Shown one piece after another: positions 1-5,997 of a DNA stretch of 9,026 nt. The DNA comes from an uncultured Phascolarctobacterium sp. (GTDB lineage Bacteria > Bacillota > Negativicutes > Acidaminococcales > Acidaminococcaceae). The stretch spans positions 1-9,026 of the forward strand of contig CASEGD010000037.1 in assembly GCA_949287345.1 (NCBI GenBank), written 5' to 3'. Numbering within the stretch: position 1 is the first letter of the stretch; each line of letters begins with the position of its first letter. A program made the position numbers and the translations under genes. The notes below the pieces were generated by a model. The model saw only the letters and a list, made by a program, of their open reading frames with translations. It searched no databases and was not told the origin of the DNA.

Positions 1-164
1 ATACCTTCTTCGGCCCTGTTGAAGTAAAAGACGGCGACAAATTCTACTTTGACGGCAAAGTGCTGGTTGTTACCTATGCACCGTACGAAGTTGCACCGTA
101 TGCGGCAGGCGTTGTAAGCTTTATCGTACCGGCTGACAGCCTGAGCGATATTTTGGTTTACTAA
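1..164 (+). CDS. C-terminal end of a DUF3298 / RsiV-type protein (partial)
   Basis: This is the last 53 codons of an open frame that enters from the left edge and ends at TAA 162-164. The visible part carries a pattern I recognise from the C-terminus of DUF3298 domains (RsiV-type anti-sigma and PdaC-like extracytoplasmic proteins). It has a Phe-Tyr-Phe segment, a short beta-strand rich in Val and Leu, then Tyr-Ala-Pro-Tyr-Glu-Val-Ala-Pro-Tyr-Ala-Ala-Gly, followed by a final strand with Phe-Ile-Val-Pro. The N-terminus, including any signal peptide or membrane anchor, lies outside the window. Whether this is an anti-sigma factor or another cell-envelope protein therefore cannot be decided. The gene is separated from the next by 139 bp and is probably not part of the same operon. 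Confidence 0.75.
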   Translation, partial: TFFGPVEVKDGDKFYFDGKVLVVTYAPYEVAPYAAGVVSFIVPADSLSDILVY

Positions 165-195
165 TTTTGCGTCAATAAAAATAAATGCAAATCTG

Positions 196-233
196 TTTAT
201 TTTACTGCCTTAAGATGTTATAATTAAGGTAGT
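196..233 (+). promoter_or_regulatory. Candidate promoter with an inverted repeat over the -10 box
   Basis: A perfect TATAAT lies at 219-224. The best -35 candidate, TTTATT at 196-201, is weak but has a 17-bp spacer. The -10 box sits inside a 10-bp inverted repeat, ACTGCCTTAA (204-213) and TTAAGGTAGT (224-233), separated by 10 bp and with a single G-T mismatch. An inverted repeat centred on a -10 box is a typical repressor-operator arrangement, but it could also be an RNA hairpin in the 3' end of the upstream transcript. There is no room for another promoter between the following hairpin (ending at 274) and the SD at 286, so this is the most plausible promoter for the 304-6954 gene string. Confidence 0.4.
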
Positions 234-240
234 CAACGGA

Positions 241-274
241 GACTCCACAGGGTATCTGTGGGGTCTTTTGTTTT
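241..274 (+). terminator. Rho-independent terminator or leader attenuator
   Basis: GACTCCACAG (241-250) pairs with CTGTGGGGTC (256-265) over 10 bp with one G-U pair and a GGTAT loop. The T-rich run TTTTGTTTT follows immediately. It can end the transcript of the DUF3298 gene. It also lies downstream of the TATAAT at 219-224, so any transcript started there must pass through it before reaching the transporter start at 304. That makes attenuation possible. No competing antiterminator pairing was obvious by eye. Confidence 0.7.
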
Positions 275-303
275 AATATCCCGGTGGGGAGGAGAGTGGT
301 TTT

Positions 304-1843
304 ATGGAAAAGAACGAAGTTCAGAAAAAGGGCTTTTTCGATAAAGCGATGGACTTTATCGAAAAAATCGGCAACGCGATGCCGGACCCAGTCAGCCTGT
401 TTATTATACTGGCGATTGTGGTTGTAATTCTTTCCGCAATTTTGGGCAGCATGGGTTACAGTGCGGTGCATCCCGGTACGGGCAAAACCATTCAGGTTAT
501 TAACCTGCTGACGAAGGACGGCTTCCGCGATATGTACAGTAAAGCGGTAAGCAATTATTCCGGTTTTGCGCCGTTGGGCATGGTATTGGTTTGCATTATC
601 GGCGCGGCCGTTGCGGAAAAGAGCGGCTTTTTGGTTACGATGATGAAAGAGGTTATGGGCGACGCTAAATCGTGGGTTGTAACTTTTGCCATTATTTTTG
701 TTGCCATTAACGCTAACCTTGCGGGCGATGCCGGCTTTATCGTTATGCCGCCGCTGGCTGCCGTTATTTACATGGGCCAGCCCGGTTTTGGGTATGATTG
801 TGGCTTATGCCGGTGTAGCGGGCGGCTTTAGTGCCAACATTATGCTGGGCATGACGGACGCTTTGGCATACGGCTTTACGGAAAACGCCGCGCGCATGAT
901 TGACCCGAATTATTCCGCCACCATGGCGATTAACTGGTACTTTTTGATTGCGTCCTGCTTTGTACTTTCTATTTTTGGTACGTTGCTGACGGAAAAATTT
1001 ATGGTTAAACGCTTCCCGGTAAGCAAAGAAGAACTTGCCAAATATAATTTTGATGAATCGGAAGGCAAAGTTACCGAAGAACAAAGACGCGGTTTAAAAT
1101 GGGCTGCTGTTGGCTTTGTTGTGTTTGTAATCGCGCTGGTGCTGGCCTGCATTGGTGATGACCCGCTGCTGGCAGACCCCAAAACCCATTCTGTTTTGAC
1201 GAATGGTTCGCCTTTTATGAGCGGCATTATTTTAACTGTTACGGTGGCATTGTTTGTTGTTGGTGCGTGCTACGGTTTTGGCTGCGGCCGTTATAAAAAC
1301 GACAGGGATTTGTTTGCCGATATTACGACAGGTTTTAAAGATATGGCCAGCTACATTTTTATGTGCTTCTTTATTGCGCAGTTTACCAGCTATTTTGCAT
1401 GGAGCAATCTGGGCATTGTTATGGCGATTAAAGGCGCGGAATTTTTGCAGAGCATGCAGTTTACCGGCGCACCTTTGCTTGTTGGCCTTATTTTCGTATC
1501 CTGTATTGTTAATATCCTTATCGGTTCGGCATCTGCAAAGTGGGCTATCCTTGCGCCGATTTTTGTGCCGATGCTGATGCTGATGGGCTTTGACCCGGCG
1601 GTTACGCAGGTTGCTTACCGTATCGGCGATTCCATTACCAACCCGCTGTCCCCGCTGTTCCCGTACTGCCCGGTTATTTTGGGCTTTGTTCGCAGATACG
1701 CGCCGGAGATGGGGCTTGGTTCGGTTATCGCCAACATGGTTCCGTTCTCCGTAACTTATGCGGTTATCTGGATTATCCAGCTTCTGGTTTGGATTTTCCT
1801 CGATATTCCTCTGGGACCGGGCGGCGGTATTTACCTGAACTGA
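304..1843 (+). pseudogene. abgT: AbgT-family transporter gene interrupted by a frameshift
   Basis: AbgT-family inner-membrane proteins import p-aminobenzoyl-glutamate or export sulfonamide-type antimetabolites. The start is ATG 304 with GGGGAGGAG at 286-294. The frame stays open to about 777, ending in Gly-Asp-Ala-Gly-Phe-Ile-Val-Met-Pro-Pro-Leu. It then runs into a TAG at 829-831, while the family sequence continues in the next frame from 779 (Pro-Val-Leu-Gly-Met-Ile-Val-Ala-Tyr) to TGA 1841-1843. The two parts sum to about 512 residues, the usual family length. The second part holds the signature Ser-Ala-Lys-Trp-Ala, Pro-Ile-Phe-Val-Pro-Met and Tyr-Arg-Ile-Gly-Asp-Ser-Ile-Thr-Asn. The shift equals one extra base or a loss of 3n+2 bases. 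Loss fits better, because the family's Gly-Arg-x-Pro at this site lacks its Arg. This could be real inactivation or a sequence error. The gene symbol marks family membership, not proven substrate. Confidence 0.87.
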
Positions 1844-1854
1844 TTATTTAATTT

Positions 1855-1882
1855 AGCGGCTGTCTTTATGGCGGCCGCTTTT
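1855..1882 (+). terminator. Hairpin with short U-run between transporter and M20 genes
   Basis: AGCGGCTGTC (1855-1864) pairs with GGCGGCCGCT (1870-1879) over 10 bp with two G-U pairs and a TTTAT loop. Only four T's follow (1879-1882) before the AAGGAG SD at 1883-1888. It could be a leaky intercistronic terminator that lowers expression of the downstream genes, or an mRNA-stabilising hairpin. Because it directly abuts the SD, it may also affect initiation of the small lid gene. Confidence 0.45.
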
Positions 1883-1895
1883 AAGGAGTATGGCT

Positions 1896-2258
1896 ATGTA
1901 TTACACAAAAATTGCAATTTCCGTTCATGGCAGCTCGGCGCACGGCTCTACGCCTCATCTGGGCAAGGATGCCATTGTGGCTGCTTCTGCCATCATTTTA
2001 AACGCGCAGACTCTGGTTAGCCGTGTTAATAATCCGCTTAAGCCGCTGGTTTTGACTTTTAGCGGCGTAAACGGCGGCACGCAGTTTAACATTATTACCG
2101 ATTTGGTGCAGATGACGGCGTATTTATATGCCGAAGCCAAAGAAGATTTAACGGTAATGCAGCCGCAGCTTGCTGCAATTTGCGAAAGCACGGCGGCAGC
2201 GCTGGGCTGCACGGCAGAACTTAACTTTGGCGAGTGTGAAGGAGGTGCGGCAGAATGA
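1896..2258 (+). CDS. Stand-alone M20 peptidase lid (dimerisation) domain protein
   Basis: This encodes a 120-residue protein that corresponds only to the lid/dimerisation domain of M20D amidohydrolases. Both halves of the zinc-binding catalytic domain are absent. The lid hallmarks are intact: Gly-Ser-Ser-Ala-His16-Gly-Ser-Thr-Pro-His, then Gly-Lys-Asp-Ala, Val-Ser-Arg-Val-Asn and Gly-Gly-Thr-Gln-Phe-Asn65-Ile-Ile. The usual Gly-Thr-Val-Arg is replaced by Ala-Tyr-Leu-Tyr78. I chose ATG 1896 because AAGGAG (1883-1888) is 7 nt away, whereas ATG 1890 would be only 1 nt away. The stop overlaps the start of the full-length M20 gene (ATGA, 2255-2258), and that gene's SD lies inside this one, so translation is coupled. 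It has no signal peptide. It may be a gene remnant, but the clean start, stop and coupling, plus residues complementary to its neighbour's, favour a working partner subunit. That role is inference. Confidence 0.75.
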   Translation: MYYTKIAISVHGSSAHGSTPHLGKDAIVAASAIILNAQTLVSRVNNPLKPLVLTFSGVNGGTQFNIITDLVQMTAYLYAEAKEDLTVMQPQLAAICESTAAALGCTAELNFGECEGGAAE

Positions 2259-3433
2259 ATTTTAAGGAACAGGCGACGGCGCTTGAAAATTACATTTTAG
2301 AGCAGCGCCACTGGCTGCACGCGCACCCGGAACTGGGCACCAAAGAGTTTAAAACGACGGAGCATATTGCTGCGGAACTGGCGGCAATGGGCATTGAGGT
2401 GCAGACTTTTGACGATATTACCGGCTGCGTCGGCACGATTAAGGGCGCACACCCCGGCAAAACGGTTATGCTGCGCGCCGATATCGACGCTTTGCCGATA
2501 CAGGAGGAAAACGATTGCAGCTTCTGCTCGCAGAATGACGGCGTAATGCACGCTTGCGGGCACGATTGCCACACCGCAATGTTATTAGCGGCAGGCAAAA
2601 TGCTGGCGGCACATAAAGACGAACTGCACGGCACGGTTAAGCTGCTGTTCCAGATGGCAGAGGAAATCGGTACGGAATCGCGCCATTATGTGGAACACGG
2701 CTGCCTTGATGATGTGGACGCCATTTTTGGGCAGCATGTGTGGTCGCTGATGGACAGCGGCAAAGTAAACATTGAAGACGGTGAACGTATGGCTTGCAGC
2801 GACCGTTTTACAATTAACATTACAGGGCAATCCGCACCGGCGGATAAACCGCAGCAGGGCAAAGACGCAGTGCTGGCGGCAGCGGCGGTGGTTATGGCGC
2901 TGCAAAGCATCGTCAGCCGCGTAAACGACCCCAACAACACCCTTGTTGTAACCACGGGCATGATGAACGGCGGCAGCGGCGAGGCTGCTGTGGCAGATAA
3001 AGCGCAGCTTGTCGGTACGGTGCGCACTTTTAACAAAGCGTTCCGCAACGGCATGCCGCAGTTGATTGAAGAAACCGCTAAAAAAGCAGCGGCAGTTTAT
3101 GGCTGCGAGGTTACAAGCACCTATTTCTTCGGCCCTGCGCCGCTGATTAACGAACATAACGAAATTAATGCCATCGCGCGTAATGCGGCGGTAAAAATTA
3201 TGGGCGAGGACGCACTGTGCCATCTGGATAAAATGACCGGCGCGGAGGATTTTTCCGTCTTTATGGAAAAGACCAAAGGCGTTTATGGATTTATCGGCGT
3301 GCGCAACCTTGCCAAAGGGCTTAACTGCGTACACCACCACCCCAAATTTGCGGTGTACGAGGAGCAGCTTAAATACGGCGCGGCAATTTACGCGCAGTTT
3401 GCGTACGATTATTTGAACAGTGATGTGAAATGA
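2255..3433 (+). CDS. M20D-family amidohydrolase, catalytic subunit with degenerate lid
   Basis: This is a 392-residue zinc amidohydrolase of the M20D group (AbgA/AbgB, hippurate and IAA-amino-acid hydrolase relatives), which cleave N-acyl or aminobenzoyl amino acids in the cytoplasm. The start has an excellent SD, AAGGAGGTG at 2239-2247. The catalytic domain is complete. It has Arg-Ala-Asp-Ile-Asp-Ala-Leu-Pro near 74-81, Met-His-Ala-Cys101-Gly-His103-Asp, Glu136-Glu137, Gly-Gln-His161-Val-Trp, Thr-Gly-Ala-Glu-Asp-Phe at 328-333 and a C-terminal His-His-His-Pro at 360-363. The lid (about 183-293) is unusual. The conserved His that reaches into the partner's active site is Pro195, and the Asn of the Gly-Gly-x-x-x-Asn motif is Ala244, while Arg257 is kept. 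The small lid protein encoded just upstream carries the two missing residues. The AbgT gene next door suggests p-aminobenzoyl-glutamate or a similar amide as substrate, but specificity cannot be read from sequence. Confidence 0.92.
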   Translation: MNFKEQATALENYILEQRHWLHAHPELGTKEFKTTEHIAAELAAMGIEVQTFDDITGCVGTIKGAHPGKTVMLRADIDALPIQEENDCSFCSQNDGVMHACGHDCHTAMLLAAGKMLAAHKDELHGTVKLLFQMAEEIGTESRHYVEHGCLDDVDAIFGQHVWSLMDSGKVNIEDGERMACSDRFTINITGQSAPADKPQQGKDAVLAAAAVVMALQSIVSRVNDPNNTLVVTTGMMNGGSGEAAVADKAQLVGTVRTFNKAFRNGMPQLIEETAKKAAAVYGCEVTSTYFFGPAPLINEHNEINAIARNAAVKIMGEDALCHLDKMTGAEDFSVFMEKTKGVYGFIGVRNLAKGLNCVHHHPKFAVYEEQLKYGAAIYAQFAYDYLNSDVK

Positions 3434-4419
3434 AAAAGCTTTGTAATTTAGTGCTGGTGCTTGTGCTGCTGGCCGTTTGCGGTTTGGCGGCGGCGCAAAC
3501 GCCGGATTACAACGACGGCGCTAACTGGGCGTACTGGCGCGGGGGAGAAAATAAGGCGGCAGATTTGTTCATCATTTGCCCGACGGTGGATTTGGGCACG
3601 GACGGGCACACCAACATGAACTTTGCCTATGAACAGAGCAAAGCGAATTTTGTGGGCGCGCTTAATATGCAGCGCGGCATTTATGATGCTGCCTGCCGCA
3701 TGTATGCGCCGTATTACCGCCAGGCAACGCTTGCAGATTACACCCTGCCCGCGAGGGAAGCAGCGCCGTATTTTGATTTGGCGTATAGCGATGTGCGCGC
3801 AGCGTTTATGCACTACATGCAGCACGAAAACAACGGCCGCCCGTTTGTGCTGAGCGGTTTTTCGCAGGGCGCGGAAATGTGCCTGCGTTTGCTGAAGGAG
3901 TTTGGCAAGACGGATTTTGTGCAGGATAACATGGTTGCCTGCTATGCAATCGGCTGGCGTTTTACGCCGCAGGAGGCAGAGCAGTACCCCTATATCCGCC
4001 CGGCGCAGAGTGCCGGCGATTTGGGCACGGTGATTATGTTTAACAGCGAAGCGCCGGAGGTAACGGCATCACTGATGGTGCCGCAGGGTGCAAAAAGTTT
4101 TTGCATAAACCCGCTGAACTGGCGCACGGACGCAAAAGCGGCGGTAAAAACGCTGAACGCCGGTGCGTGCTTTACGGATTACAGCGGCAGCATTACGCGC
4201 GAAGTGCCGCAGCTTACGGGCTGTTATATCGACACAGAGCGCGGTGTGCTTAAAGTGACGGACGTGGATAAAAAAGATTATCCGCCGGTGCTGTCCGTTT
4301 TTATGGATGGTGTTTACCATTTGTATGATTACCAGTTTTTTTACCGCAATTTGCAGCAGAACGTAAATTTGCGCGTAAAAACTTTTATGGAAGAAAGGCA
4401 GGGGCAGAATGCAGCTTAA
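3430..4419 (+). CDS. Exported DUF3089 alpha/beta-hydrolase (lipase/esterase-like)
   Basis: This 329-residue protein has a Lys-Lys N-terminus, a hydrophobic core at about 7-21 and a probable signal peptidase I site after Ala22. It should therefore be periplasmic in a diderm cell. Cys17 follows Leu-Ala-Val, which is not a good lipobox, so a lipoprotein is less likely. The nucleophile elbow is Gly143-Phe-Ser145-Gln-Gly147. The C-terminal Val-Tyr-His297-Leu-Tyr-Asp-Tyr-Gln-Phe-Phe-Tyr stretch fits the catalytic His region of DUF3089 proteins. Members are lipase-like serine hydrolases of mostly unknown substrate. The start overlaps the M20 stop as ATGA with no clear SD of its own, so it probably depends on translational coupling. 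The end overlaps the asparaginase start by 11 bp. The natural substrate is unknown. Confidence 0.85.
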   Translation: MKKLCNLVLVLVLLAVCGLAAAQTPDYNDGANWAYWRGGENKAADLFIICPTVDLGTDGHTNMNFAYEQSKANFVGALNMQRGIYDAACRMYAPYYRQATLADYTLPAREAAPYFDLAYSDVRAAFMHYMQHENNGRPFVLSGFSQGAEMCLRLLKEFGKTDFVQDNMVACYAIGWRFTPQEAEQYPYIRPAQSAGDLGTVIMFNSEAPEVTASLMVPQGAKSFCINPLNWRTDAKAAVKTLNAGACFTDYSGSITREVPQLTGCYIDTERGVLKVTDVDKKDYPPVLSVFMDGVYHLYDYQFFYRNLQQNVNLRVKTFMEERQGQNAA

Positions 4420-5410
4420 CAACTTGCCCAAAATAAAAATTTTAGCAACGGGCGGCACAATCGCGGGCAGCGCGGAAGCAGCCGACAAATTGACAGGCTA
4501 CACCGCAGGCACAATGGGCGTGGAAAGTTTAATTACCGCCGTGCCGCAGCTGGCAGATGTGGCCGAAGTGAGCGGCGAACAGCTTGCCAATATCGACAGC
4601 TGCGACATTACCAGCGATTTGTGGTTTAAGCTGGTGGCGCGCTGCAACGAGCTGATGGCGGACGCTAACGTGGACGGCGTTGTTATAACGCACGGCACGG
4701 ATACGCTGGAGGAAACCGCCTATTTTTTGAACCTGACGTTGAAAGGCGATAAACCCATCGTGCTTACCGGAGCCATGCGCCCGGCAACGGCTATCAGCGC
4801 GGACGGTCCGCTGGACTTGCTGAACGCTGTTAAAACTGCGGCTTGCCCCGACGCCAGAGGGCAGGGCGTGCTGGTGGTGATGAACGATATCATCATGGCG
4901 GCGCGCTATGCCACAAAAACCAGCGCGTTCAAGGTGGAAGCCTTTCAGGCGCAGCCTTACGGGCAGCTGGGCACAATCGCAGGCGGCAGAGTTTATTTTG
5001 AGGCGCAGGTTAAGCAGCGGCATACTTTGCAATCCGCCTTTGCGGGTAAAAACTACACCGCTTTGCCCCGCGTGGATATTATTTACACGCACTGCGACGA
5101 CGACGGCGTGTTTGTCGATGCGGCGCTGAAAGCAGGCGCGCAGGGCATTGTGTACGCAGGCAGCGGCATGGGCAGCATCCACAAGGGTGCGGAACAGGCG
5201 CTTATAAATGCGGAGGCGCAGGGCATTGCCGTTGTGCGCAGTACCCGCGTAAGCGAAGGGCGCGTTCTTGCCGCTAACCCAAAATGGGATGAGGCAGGTT
5301 TTATCAGCGGCGGCAACTTAAATCCGCAGAAGGCGAGAATTTTATTGCAGCTTGCTTTAACCTGCACGCATGATACGCGGAAAATACAGGAATTTTTTGA
5401 TAAATATTAA
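4409..5410 (+). CDS. L-asparaginase, type II-like, without signal peptide
   Basis: This enzyme hydrolyses L-asparagine to aspartate and ammonia. The 333-residue protein resembles E. coli AnsB along its length. It has Ala-Thr-Gly-Gly-Thr17-Ile-Ala-Gly (first catalytic Thr), Tyr31, Ser64 after Asn-Ile-Asp, His95-Gly-Thr97-Asp98-Thr99 (second Thr and its Asp), Lys170 in Tyr-Ala-Thr-Lys-Thr, and the C-terminal Gly-Gly-Asn-Leu-Asn-Pro-Gln-Lys-Ala-Arg. Unlike AnsB it begins almost directly at the first beta-strand. No upstream in-frame leader is visible, because the upstream sequence is the end of the DUF3089 gene in another frame. The product is therefore predicted to be cytoplasmic. The start is ATG 4409, with a GGGG run at 4401-4404 and an 11-bp overlap with the preceding gene. 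It fits an amide-scavenging operon. I leave the symbol blank because type I or II naming here would rest on localisation. Confidence 0.93.
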   Translation: MQLNNLPKIKILATGGTIAGSAEAADKLTGYTAGTMGVESLITAVPQLADVAEVSGEQLANIDSCDITSDLWFKLVARCNELMADANVDGVVITHGTDTLEETAYFLNLTLKGDKPIVLTGAMRPATAISADGPLDLLNAVKTAACPDARGQGVLVVMNDIIMAARYATKTSAFKVEAFQAQPYGQLGTIAGGRVYFEAQVKQRHTLQSAFAGKNYTALPRVDIIYTHCDDDGVFVDAALKAGAQGIVYAGSGMGSIHKGAEQALINAEAQGIAVVRSTRVSEGRVLAANPKWDEAGFISGGNLNPQKARILLQLALTCTHDTRKIQEFFDKY

Positions 5411-5427
5411 GAAAGAAGGCTTTATAA

Positions 5428-5985
5428 GTGGCTTTATTGGAACAGATTTTGCAGGAAAACGCCAGATTTACAGCCGAATTGCCTGAAAGCTACATTCACC
5501 GCAATGACAAAGTAAGCAAATATCCTGCAAGGCAGCTGGCAATTTACACCTGCATGGATACGCGCCTGGTAGATTTTTTAGAGCCTGCCATGGGCATTGC
5601 CCGCGGTGAAGCCAAAGTTATAAAAGCAGCCGGAAACATGATTACCGGCCCGTTTGACGAAGTAATACGCAGCTTGATGGTAGCCGTATATGAACTTGGT
5701 GTAAACGAAATTATGGTAGTTGGCCATAAGGACTGCGGCATGCAGCATTCAACATCCGAATCGTTAAAAAAACGTATGCTGGAACGCGGTATAAAACCGG
5801 AAGCGATTACGGAAATTGAAAGTGAATTTTCCAGGTGGGTTGATGCATTTCATCATCCAAGGGAGAATGTGGAAAAAACAGTGGCAGCAATTAAAAATAA
5901 CCCGCTTTTGCCGCAGGATATTATTGTGCATGGACTTTTATTCTGCCCAGATACAGGCAGGCTGGAAGTTGTTGTACATGGTTAA
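5428..5985 (+). CDS. Beta-class carbonic anhydrase
   Basis: This 185-residue zinc enzyme interconverts CO2 and bicarbonate. All expected beta-class residues are present: Cys42-Met-Asp44-Thr-Arg46 (zinc Cys and the Asp/Arg dyad), and Gly-His100-Lys-Asp-Cys103-Gly (zinc His and Cys). Lys-Ala-Ala-Gly-Asn at 66-70 also matches the family pattern. The length is short for the class, as in the YtiB-like bacterial group. The start is GTG 5428 with GAAGG at 5415-5419, 8 nt upstream. No ATG in frame is nearby that would keep the N-terminal helix. There is no signal peptide, so it is cytosolic. It lies 17 nt after the asparaginase and 12 nt before the phosphatase start, consistent with one operon. It may supply bicarbonate for carboxylation steps, which is inference. 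Confidence 0.92.
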   Translation: MALLEQILQENARFTAELPESYIHRNDKVSKYPARQLAIYTCMDTRLVDFLEPAMGIARGEAKVIKAAGNMITGPFDEVIRSLMVAVYELGVNEIMVVGHKDCGMQHSTSESLKKRMLERGIKPEAITEIESEFSRWVDAFHHPRENVEKTVAAIKNNPLLPQDIIVHGLLFCPDTGRLEVVVHG

Positions 5986-5997
5986 CTGGTGGCTGAT

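Noticed and set aside
686..1843. The second transporter frame as an independent gene starting at 686
   Set aside because: Its first ~31 codons (686-778) overlap the correct frame of the first half and show no AbgT similarity. Family sequence begins only at about 779, so it is the back half of a frameshifted gene.
6..3137. A 13-bp direct match, TTCTTCGGCCCTG, at 6-18 and 3125-3137
   Set aside because: Both copies encode Phe-Phe-Gly-Pro in unrelated proteins with no flanking similarity. This is chance codon overlap, not a repeat element.
2585..3340. A 251-codon open frame on the - strand
   Set aside because: It lies wholly opposite the M20 enzyme, is rich in His, Arg and Cys as expected of a shadow frame in GC-rich coding DNA, and shows no recognisable domain.
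4529..5182. A 217-codon open frame on the - strand
   Set aside because: It is opposite the asparaginase catalytic region, with no SD-supported start and no family motif.
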